This document shows positions 34,501 through 39,189 of a stretch of DNA of 39,189 nucleotides, in pieces. Under the pieces are notes generated by a model. That model was not told the origin of the DNA. It was given only the letters and a program-made list of their open reading frames with translations, and made no database searches. Location of the stretch: positions 1 to 39,189 of the forward strand of contig CADCUR010000055.1 of assembly GCA_902805935.1 (NCBI GenBank), in the 5' to 3' direction. Position 1 is the first letter of the stretch. The number at the start of each line of letters is the position of its first letter. The translations under genes were made by a program, and so were the position numbers. Source of the DNA: an uncultured Pyrinomonadaceae bacterium (lineage in GTDB: Bacteria > Acidobacteriota > Blastocatellia > Pyrinomonadales > Pyrinomonadaceae).

Positions 34501-34613
34501 TTGCGGTGTTCCGCGACGGCACTTGGTATCTTTCGAGAAGTCAGGCGGGATTTGCGGGCGTCCAGTTCGGCGCCTCTTCCGACAAAGCTGTTCCGAATGC
34601 TTTCGTTCCCTAA
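31572..34613 (+). CDS. Subtilisin-like serine protease (S8) with C-terminal VCBS repeats
   Basis: 1013 aa from ATG 31572 (GGAAG upstream; the track start TTG 31566 is 2 codons earlier). Signal segment WLLFSLAVALLTAAVIQV. A pro-region to about 300 contains two inhibitor-like stretches (GVYIVQFVTQPLDEYRDAV, LSNRIRTFGGKIDLTIPEGF). The catalytic triad fits S8: D323 (AEVMDGGLLTTH), H351 (DSHGTATYG), S519 (NGTSAATPITAGH). A beta domain follows (KTYTKTVAGGSTDPLKATLVY), similar to a C-terminal P-type or CUB-like domain. Then six VCBS-type units (ADYDGDGKADVAVFRPSNG) of 42-45 aa reach the end. Predicted secreted protease, possibly surface-held through the repeat domain. It shares that domain with the 1192-aa protein. 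Confidence 0.93.
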   Translation: MKNTKKSKRWLLFSLAVALLTAAVIQVTNHADANQTAELRVVQENNGFALSAGELVAFHRTERRISDARLINLPETTAQVFLWNEETASGAKSPFYAISLDGKTVGTIRETSYEMMLRYGKFDPLATMPETPANLTARSGASSDGVYIVQFVTQPLDEYRDAVKTLGGEIYIYLPNHSYIVKMNGETKQAVENLPFVRWVGNYQPAYKIEEYIHEGLANRTLDAARYNIMVLRRGSTMQNTLSNRIRTFGGKIDLTIPEGFRMEATLTAEQLVAVANESDVLFIDRWSAPEPDMDIVRAVGGANFIENTTGFKGEGVRAEVMDGGLLTTHTDFNSMTTAPILHGAVNVDSHGTATYGINFGRGTTNPMGRGMLPEAQGIIAGYPALTNRYTHTAQLLQDPYKAVYQSNSWGNAPTTAYNTISAETDDILFINDFTLLNSQSNTGNQTSRPQAWSKNVVSIGGISHLNTASLTDDRWTSASVGPAADGRLKPELAHFYDSIFTTTSSNNAAYTSGFNGTSAATPITAGHFGIFFQMWHNGVFGNPTAGSVFDSRPHMTTAKAVMINTAVQWDMTLPGANTTRARQGFGRADLTNLYNLRNKMLIVDETDVLTNLQTKTYTKTVAGGSTDPLKATLVYADPMGSPSATRARINDLSLKVIAPDGTVYWGNNGLGVGGGMWSTSGGAANVVDTVENVFVQNPAAGEWTFEVIASELVQDAHPQTAGVIDADYSFVVSGIVNQPQAPRTRFDFDGDGKADVSVFRPSSGVWYLNNSQSGLSAAQFGAGTDKIVPADYDGDGKTDIAVYRGGTWYLSRSQTGFTGVQFGAGDDVPVPADYDGDGKAELAVFRPSNATWYFYNLTTNQASATVFGQADDKPVPADYDGDGKANAAVFRPSNATWYTSTNPATNYGAVRFGDAGDKLVPADYDGDGKADVAVFRPSNGSWYLLRSSLGFTGIQFGLGTDAPVAADYDGDGKADIAVFRDGTWYLSRSQAGFAGVQFGASSDKAVPNAFVP
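33811..34610 (+). repeat. VCBS-type repeat block (six units), plus strand
   Basis: Repeat units spaced 126-135 bp, each with a GATTACGACGGCGACGGC-like core. Strong internal DNA similarity and similarity to the inverted block at 22701-23520. Confidence 0.88.
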
Positions 34614-34648
34614 CGATAATTTGCCGACGAAATTTATTTGCAGTGTTT

Positions 34649-34679
34649 TGGAGCGCGAAGTTTACGCGCTCCATTTTTT
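34649..34679 (+). terminator. Intrinsic terminator of the subtilase gene
   Basis: Perfect 9-bp stem TGGAGCGCG/CGCGCTCCA with a 7-nt loop, followed by TTTTTT. Confidence 0.93.
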
Positions 34680-35105
34680 GTTGGATAAAAGTTTTGGAAG
34701 CAAATGTTTATTGCGAGTGTCTTATGTCATACAAGGACAACTCGGAAGGCAGGCGAAAGGCGGAGAAGAGATTGGCGGAATTCCTCGACGCGGAGCCGTG
34801 CGCAGAAGTCGAGCCGGACAGAACGCCTGCCGTATTCAAAACAATTTCTTTTCGGCAATCAACTTTAATCGCCCGCCCGGATTTTTTACGCCGCTTGACA
34901 GCCCCGGCGGCGGCGGGCATAATTTATTTCAGTTCGCAATTAAACAATCATCCGACAATTTATTTCTTTATTTGAAAAATCCGAAAAATAGATTTTTAGG
35001 AACCGTGATTGTTTTAATTGTTTTTTAAAGATAGAGCGGAAGTTTAAGTTCCGTTCCTTCCCGAAACTTTCCCGACAAAAAAACTAAAATTTGGAGTTAT
35101 GCCTG
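34680..35105. other. Intergenic region with one doubtful small ORF
   Basis: About 425 bp between the subtilase terminator and the NlpC/P60 gene. A plus-strand frame from ATG 34724 to 34975 (83 aa, MSYKDNSEGRRKAEKRLAEF) has protein-like text in its first half, then turns AT-rich and loses coding character (NNHPTIYFFI). There is no Shine-Dalgarno and no known family. It may be a degraded gene or a chance ORF. The last 120 bp are AT-rich and probably contain the promoter of the next gene. Confidence 0.4.
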
Positions 35106-35732
35106 ATGATTCTTTGTAAGTCTTTGTGTTTTTCCGTATCGTTCGTCTTGATTTACACCGCTGCCGTTTTTGCCCAGGAGCGTCCGCGCATCATTCCGAA
35201 TCAGCCGTCCGAAGCGATTAACCAGCCGATTAACAGAGCCGTTAAAAGACCAGTCTTAACCAATCAAATAACCGTTCAAAACCCTCCTTCTCTCGTCAAA
35301 AAAACCGGCTCGTCACAACCAATCAATTCGATTTCAGCCGCGCCTGCCGCTAAAAGCTACAGTTCTTCGTTTAATCAAAAATTACTGCAAGCCATTCAGA
35401 CGCGCCTCGGAATTCCGTATATTTACGGCTCGTCGGGACCGAATTCCTACGATTGTTCCGGTTTGGTGTGGAGCGTTTTTACGCAAGCCGGTTTTCCTTT
35501 CGAGCGTTCGAGCGCGAGAACTCTCTGGCAAAATTCCGTGTCGGTCGAGGGCGACGACCGTTATAAATTCGGCACGCTCGTTTTCTTCAATAACCTCGGA
35601 CACATCGGCATCGTTTACGACGACCGAGGTTTTTATCACGCCTCAAGCAGCCAGGGCGTAACATTTTCAAGATTCGACGGTTATTGGGGAAAACGCATCG
35701 TCGGCTTCCGGCGCATCGTTCTTCCGAATTAG
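35106..35732 (+). CDS. Exported NlpC/P60 cysteine peptidase
   Basis: 208 aa. ATG 35106 is used because GGAG lies about 9 nt upstream; the track's TTG 35091 overlaps that site. Signal peptide SLCFSVSFVLIYTAAVFAQ, then a Pro/Asn/Gln-rich linker, then the NlpC/P60 domain with catalytic C117 in NSYDCSGLVW, H166 in NNLGHIGIVYDD and a third polar residue H178 in GFYHASS. Enzymes of this type cut D-gamma-Glu/diaminopimelate bonds in peptidoglycan. There is no SH3 or LysM cell-wall domain, so it is a minimal secreted hydrolase. Transcribed alone; the next gene is convergent, 16 bp away. Confidence 0.94.
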   Translation: MILCKSLCFSVSFVLIYTAAVFAQERPRIIPNQPSEAINQPINRAVKRPVLTNQITVQNPPSLVKKTGSSQPINSISAAPAAKSYSSSFNQKLLQAIQTRLGIPYIYGSSGPNSYDCSGLVWSVFTQAGFPFERSSARTLWQNSVSVEGDDRYKFGTLVFFNNLGHIGIVYDDRGFYHASSSQGVTFSRFDGYWGKRIVGFRRIVLPN

Positions 35733-35748
35733 TTTTTCCGCCCGCGCG

Positions 35749-35958
35749 TCAAATGACAAAACCCGGTCGGGTTTGATGTTCCTTGACTTCCCAAACAATC
35801 GCCACTTTTTCAATCGCCACGTAAGCGACTCGCTCGTCTTCATCGCGCAGATACAATAAACCGTTTTTCACCTCAACGACATCGCCTCTGACAGTCGGGC
35901 TTTGTCCGCACGAAATATCAATCTTTTTTCCAGTTAATTTTTTCAAAAATTCTTCCAT
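35749..35958 (-). CDS. Small LSm-like protein (MM0924-type)
   Basis: 69 aa from ATG 35958, chosen because AAAGGAG lies 6 nt upstream; the ORF-track start at 35982 precedes that site. Text FLKKLTGKKIDISCGQSPTVRGDVVEVKNGLLYL then DERVAYVAIEKVAIVWEVKE has the short five-strand pattern of an Sm-like barrel, resembling the small MM0924-type family. RNA binding is possible but unproven. It lies 84 bp downstream of the biotin carboxylase, separated by a long hairpin. Confidence 0.8.
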   Translation of the reverse strand: MEEFLKKLTGKKIDISCGQSPTVRGDVVEVKNGLLYLRDEDERVAYVAIEKVAIVWEVKEHQTRPGFVI

Positions 35959-35972
35959 AATCTTCTCCTTTA

Positions 35973-36039
35973 GGAACGGCAACGATATTTATACGACAAA
36001 AATTAAATGTTGTAAAAATATTGTCGCCGCCGCTGTTCC
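35973..36039 (-). promoter_or_regulatory. Long imperfect palindrome between biotin carboxylase and LSm-like gene
   Basis: Outer arms GGAAC...GTTCC enclose further complementary stretches (ATATTTATACGAC against GTTGTAAAAATAT). The structure starts 3 bp after the carboxylase stop and ends 9 bp before the AAAGGAG of the small gene on the minus strand. It would act as a processing or attenuation hairpin between the two cistrons. Confidence 0.5.
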
Positions 36040-36041
36040 GT

Positions 36042-37556
36042 TCACATTCGATTCTGATGCGCCGCCGCTCTGCCCGCCAATGCCCAACGACTGGCGGTTT
36101 GCTGCGTCTTGTCCGACTCGTTCGAGACGGTTTTCCGTTCTCCGGCGTTTGCCAAAACCGCTGCAATGACGGCTAAATCGCGCGCCGCCTCGTCAACTTC
36201 CCTCGCTTTTTTTCGTTCGGTAAAACGCCCGATGAAACCCGTGTCGAGATTTCCCGAAATAAATTCACTGTCCTCGACGATTTCACGAAAAAACGGCAAA
36301 GTCGTTTTGATGCCGCCGACTTCGTATTCGCGCAAGGCGCGGCGCAGGCGATCAATCGCTTCCTCGCGCGTTTTGCCGAAGACGGCGAGTTTGGAAATCA
36401 TCGGGTCGTAATAAATCGAAACCTCCGCGCCTTCGTAAACGCCGCCGTCGTCGCGCACGCCGCCGCCTTGCGGAACTCGTAATCGGGTAATTTTCCCGGG
36501 CGACGGCAGAAAATTATTTTCCGGGTCTTCGGCGTAAACGCGGCATTCAATCGCGTGATTTTCCCACTTGATTTCCTCTTGCGTAAAAGATAATTTCTCC
36601 CCGTATGCGACCCGAATTTGCTCGCGCACGAGGTCAATGCCCGTGACTAATTCCGTCACCGGATGTTCGACCTGCAGGCGCGTGTTCATTTCCAAAAAAT
36701 AAAACTCGCGCGTTTCGTCAGACACTAAAAACTCGACTGTTCCGGCGCCGACGTAATCAACCGCGCGCGCCACCTTTATCGCGCTCTCGCCCATCGCGCG
36801 GCGAAGTTCCTTTGAATTTATCGGCGACGGACATTCTTCGACGACTTTCTGGTGCCGCCTTTGAATCGAACATTCGCGCTCGCCCAGGTGAACGTAATTT
36901 CCGTGTTTGTCCGCAAAAATCTGAATCTCGATATGGCGCGGGCGCACGACCGCTTTTTCGACGTAAACTTCGTCGTTATTAAATGAAGCGAGCGCTTCGC
37001 CGCGCGCGGTTTCGTAAGCCGACTTTAAATCTTCCGCCGTTTCGACGAACCGCATTCCTTTGCCGCCGCCGCCCGCCGAAGCCTTGAGCATTATCGGATA
37101 GCCGATTTCCAGCGCGATTCGCTGCGCTTCCTCGTAAGTTTCGAGCGGTTCGGTCGTTCCCGGCACGACCGGCACATCGGCTTCAATCGCAATTTTTCTG
37201 GCAGAAATTTTTCCGCCCATCGCTTCCATCGCTTCGGGCGCGGGTCCAATAAAAACGATATTTTCCTTTGCCGCCAATCTGACGAAATCCGCGTTCTCCG
37301 ATAAAAAGCCGTAGCCCGGATGAATCGCTTCCGCGCCAGATTTTTTGACCGCTTCGATAATCTTTTCGCCGCGCAGATAGCTTTCCGACGATGGCGGCGC
37401 GCCGATAAAATATGCTACGTCCGCCATTCTGACATGCAGCGCGTCGCGGTCTGCGTCCGAGTAAACGGCGACTGATTTGATGTTCATATCGCGGCAGGCG
37501 CGAATGACGCGGCAGGCGATTTCGCCGCGATTGGCGATTAAAATCTTCTTAAACAT
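36042..37556 (-). CDS. Biotin carboxylase subunit of an acyl-CoA carboxylase
   Basis: 504-aa biotin carboxylase (ATP-grasp). N-terminal preATP-grasp IANRGEIACRVIRACRDM, nucleotide loop KASAGGGGKGMRFV (about 159-172), HLGERECSIQRRHQKVVEE, EMNTRLQVEHPVTELVTGIDLV with the catalytic Glu/Asn/Arg, and C-terminal HAIECRVYAEDP and LPSPGKI. It carboxylates biotin held on a separate carrier. It is longer than AccC (about 450 aa) and lacks a biotin-carrier domain. This matches stand-alone subunits of acetyl- or propionyl-CoA type carboxylases, so a specific symbol is not given. The poorly conserved tail beyond about 450 (KTVSNESDKTQQTAS) is species-specific. No carboxyltransferase or BCCP gene is adjacent. 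Confidence 0.94.
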   Translation of the reverse strand: MFKKILIANRGEIACRVIRACRDMNIKSVAVYSDADRDALHVRMADVAYFIGAPPSSESYLRGEKIIEAVKKSGAEAIHPGYGFLSENADFVRLAAKENIVFIGPAPEAMEAMGGKISARKIAIEADVPVVPGTTEPLETYEEAQRIALEIGYPIMLKASAGGGGKGMRFVETAEDLKSAYETARGEALASFNNDEVYVEKAVVRPRHIEIQIFADKHGNYVHLGERECSIQRRHQKVVEECPSPINSKELRRAMGESAIKVARAVDYVGAGTVEFLVSDETREFYFLEMNTRLQVEHPVTELVTGIDLVREQIRVAYGEKLSFTQEEIKWENHAIECRVYAEDPENNFLPSPGKITRLRVPQGGGVRDDGGVYEGAEVSIYYDPMISKLAVFGKTREEAIDRLRRALREYEVGGIKTTLPFFREIVEDSEFISGNLDTGFIGRFTERKKAREVDEAARDLAVIAAVLANAGERKTVSNESDKTQQTASRWALAGRAAAHQNRM

Positions 37557-37674
37557 TGATTTTTATTTTTTGGTTTTTGATTTTTGATTTTTGGTTTTTA
37601 GTCCGTCGGCATTTAGTCGAGCATCGAATTCGCTCGATTTACTAAAAAATAAAAACCAAAAAATAAAAATCAAT
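37555..37674. repeat. Inverted heptamer-repeat array upstream of the biotin carboxylase
   Basis: The left array has units TTTTTAT, TTTTTGG, TTTTTGA, TTTTTGA, TTTTTGG, TTTTTAG. The right array has AAAAAAT, AAAAACC, AAAAAAT, AAAAATC. The terminal 24 bp on each side (37555-37578 and 37651-37674) are exact reverse complements. One end overlaps the carboxylase start codon and the other the stop codon of the next gene. The centre holds a short CGAATTCG palindrome. Confidence 0.8.
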
Positions 37675-37960
37675 CCAACATCGAATTTCCGTGATTTTTC
37701 GGGTCGAATCTGACGCCGACTTTCGCGCCCGGCGCATATTTTAACGGATTCTCGCGCTGCTCTTCGGTTAAAACCTCCGACGATTCAAAATCCACGCCCT
37801 GCACGCTGTAGAAGTAATAGACGATTTCTTCACCCGCCTCGGATGTTTCGCCGTCAATGATTGTGCCGTCGGTGATTCTGCCCCTTGTCTGCAAAAATTC
37901 CCGCCGCGCGGTTTCCGAATTAATCGTATTTTTAGATTTTAAAATATCGAAAAGTCCCAT
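37670..37960 (-). CDS. Small hypothetical protein (DUF3592-like)
   Basis: 96 aa, soluble. An N-terminal helix (MGLFDILKSKNTINSETARREFLQ) is followed by a small beta-rich domain: RGRITDGTIIDGETSEAGEEIVYYFYSVQGVDFESSEVL and YAPGAKVGVRFDPKNHGNSMLD. The pattern G.I.D......G......Y.Y.V.G..F.SSE.L....PG..V.V.YDP is that of DUF3592-type extracytoplasmic domains, but here without membrane segments. It is 3 bp from the PGPGW-gene stop, in the same operon. Its stop lies inside the heptamer-repeat array. Confidence 0.75.
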   Translation of the reverse strand: MGLFDILKSKNTINSETARREFLQTRGRITDGTIIDGETSEAGEEIVYYFYSVQGVDFESSEVLTEEQRENPLKYAPGAKVGVRFDPKNHGNSMLD

Positions 37961-37963
37961 CGC

Positions 37964-38404
37964 TTAATCCATTATCAAAGGCGGTTTGTTATATTTGGCG
38001 CGCAGTTCGTTGACCGCCGACAAAACCATCGGGCGGCGGATAAGTTTCGCTTCCAGCGGGCGTTTGCCCGGAACGTCCATCATTATTAATCCCAAAAGAA
38101 TCGTCGGAACGCCCGGTCCGGGCGTGAAAATCATTACGATTCCGGCGATTACGAGAAGAAAACCGACAACGTTTTTGACGATGAACGCCGTCCACCTGAC
38201 CGAGAAATGATTGTCCGTATTTATTTCCCTGACGTAAGACGAGCTGAAATAATCTGCCGGAATCTTTATCATCCCGATAACAATCAATCCGTAGCTGGCA
38301 ATTATCGTAATGACCGTAAATAACAGCCCCCAGGCGATAAGACTCCACGTCAGCGATTCCCAAAACCGCACGAGCCATTCCCAAATTCCTGAAAACAAAT
38401 CCAT
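37964..38404 (-). CDS. PGPGW-family membrane protein
   Basis: 146 aa. Hydrophobic segments at about 16-45 (LTWSLIAWGLLFTVITIIASYGLIVIGMI) and 72-104 (FIVKNVVGFLLVIAGIVMIF) are followed by the family signature TPGPGVPTILLGLIMMDVPGKRPLEAKL. Small PGPGW proteins of unknown function are widespread in the cytoplasmic membrane, commonly near envelope genes. It lies downstream of the CDP-alcohol phosphatidyltransferase (41-bp gap) and 3 bp before the DUF3592-like gene, so one operon is likely. Confidence 0.88.
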   Translation of the reverse strand: MDLFSGIWEWLVRFWESLTWSLIAWGLLFTVITIIASYGLIVIGMIKIPADYFSSSYVREINTDNHFSVRWTAFIVKNVVGFLLVIAGIVMIFTPGPGVPTILLGLIMMDVPGKRPLEAKLIRRPMVLSAVNELRAKYNKPPLIMD

Positions 38405-38445
38405 AACTGAGTTTTAGTTGCCGGATTTTAGCGACAAACCCGAAA

Positions 38446-39078
38446 CTAAATTTTCGCTTCCGTCTGCCGAAGTTCCTTCCAAATATAAAACATCCGGTGG
38501 ATGAACGTCCAAAGCGAGGCGATTGCCAGAACCCACAGCACCTGCGGCATCCGGTTAGCGAAAAACGAATCGGAATTCGGAAACGTCGAGAGTGCTCCGA
38601 TAATCAGCAGCACGATTCTTTCCGGTCGCTGGAGAAATCCGACGTTGGCTTTCACGCCGAAGCCTTCCGAACGCGCCGTCGCATAGCTGACCATAACCGA
38701 ACCGATCAAACCGACGCCCGCCAACGTGACGTTCAGAAGCGAATGATGCGGCGTGTTGCTGGCGTAAAAAATAATGATGCCGAGAAACGAAACCATATCC
38801 GAAAGTCGGTCGAGCGAAGAATCGAGAAATCCGCCGAATGGCGTGACTCTGCCCGATAGCCTAGCGACGTTGCCGTCAAGCATATCGAAAAGATTGGCGA
38901 CGATTAAAACAATTCCCGCCCAGAAAAATTCGCCCAAGCCGAACAAAACGCCGCAGCCGACGTTAATCGTAACGCCAATGACGGTTAAGACGTTCGGATT
39001 GATGCCGCCGAACGCCAGCCAGCGCACCATCGCATTGATGATTCGCATTGCCCCGCGTCCGATGCTGGCTCCAAACAT
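38446..39078 (-). CDS. CDP-alcohol phosphatidyltransferase
   Basis: 210-aa integral membrane enzyme that moves a phosphatidyl group from CDP-diacylglycerol to an alcohol acceptor. The full signature is present: D65-xx-D68-G-xx-A-R-x8-G82-xxx-D86-xxx-D90 (FDMLDGNVARLSGRV, FGGFLDSSLD), which binds two metal ions and the CDP. About six hydrophobic segments surround it (NPNVLTVIGVTINVGCGVLFGL, GIVLIVANLFDMLDG and others). The acceptor (glycerol-3-phosphate, inositol phosphate or similar) cannot be told from sequence alone. First gene of a minus-strand operon with PGPGW and DUF3592-like genes. Nothing else is supported in the 111 bp to the window edge. Confidence 0.93.
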   Translation of the reverse strand: MFGASIGRGAMRIINAMVRWLAFGGINPNVLTVIGVTINVGCGVLFGLGEFFWAGIVLIVANLFDMLDGNVARLSGRVTPFGGFLDSSLDRLSDMVSFLGIIIFYASNTPHHSLLNVTLAGVGLIGSVMVSYATARSEGFGVKANVGFLQRPERIVLLIIGALSTFPNSDSFFANRMPQVLWVLAIASLWTFIHRMFYIWKELRQTEAKI

Positions 39079-39189
39079 ACAAGTTCTTTCTTATCAGCTA
39101 CAAGATATAATAAAGTGTCGCACAGCAAGTAACGATTAAAGCCTGCTAATTCCGCAATACTCGAAACTAACACACAACAGCTACATTTT

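Noticed and set aside
34477-35028. 183-aa plus-strand ORF overlapping the subtilase end
   Set aside because: It crosses the subtilase 3' end and its terminator in another frame, and its sequence has no protein-like features.
37555-37674. CRISPR array
   Set aside because: Units are 7 bp and contiguous, with no spacers and no cas genes.

Overview
The window looks like a chromosomal segment of an Acidobacteriota bacterium, most likely class Blastocatellia (Pyrinomonadaceae-like). This is inferred from the gene mix: a DUF1800/DUF1501 secreted pair, large exported proteins ending in repeats of the type DYDGDGKADVAVFRPSNG.WYL, a YpdA-type reductase, an HflX with a long N-terminal region, and moderate GC with tightly packed genes. 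No rRNA, tRNA, CRISPR array or complete insertion sequence is visible.

Layout. (1) 1-1.1 kb: an integron-type tyrosine recombinase runs away from the left edge. Any attI site or cassette array would lie outside the window. (2) 1.1-8.8 kb: a PgpH-like c-di-AMP phosphodiesterase, HflX (with no normal start codon for its conserved N-terminus), a LexA-like repressor that has lost its catalytic serine, a DEAD-box RNA helicase and a small unknown protein. (3) 9.0-12.3 kb: a DUF2267 protein, a decayed nucleotidyltransferase fragment, and an OmpR-type response regulator with its histidine kinase. (4) 12.5-19.1 kb: an exported protein of unknown function, RecQ, then a tight minus-strand cluster (ArsC/Spx-like, YgfZ, Uma2-family, small coiled coil, YpdA). 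A 129-bp element bounded by inverted repeats sits between ypdA and recQ and supplies the YpdA C-terminus. (5) 19.4-22.6 kb: two DUF2382 (YsnF-type) stress proteins, a small exported protein and an Mrp/ApbC Fe-S carrier. (6) 22.7-34.6 kb: the secretome block. It holds a 1192-aa P-domain/BACON/VCBS protein, the DUF1800 and DUF1501 pair, an IscA/ErpA-type protein, and a 1013-aa subtilisin-like protease with six VCBS repeats. (7) 35.1-39.1 kb: an NlpC/P60 peptidase, a small LSm-like protein, a biotin carboxylase, a small unknown protein, a PGPGW membrane protein and a CDP-alcohol phosphatidyltransferase.

The genes do not form one pathway. Recurrent themes are envelope and export (secreted repeats, NlpC/P60, phospholipid synthesis, c-di-AMP), nucleic-acid maintenance (RecQ, LexA-like, DEAD helicase, integrase), Fe-S handling (Mrp, IscA-type, YgfZ) and stress (HflX, DUF2382).

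The most unusual structure is not a gene. Several intergenic spacers are built from degenerate 7-bp-period repeats, each with a different heptamer. They run into the start or stop codons of the flanking genes, and in two places they form long inverted repeats. Together with the 129-bp palindromic element, they suggest active small-repeat turnover in this genome.
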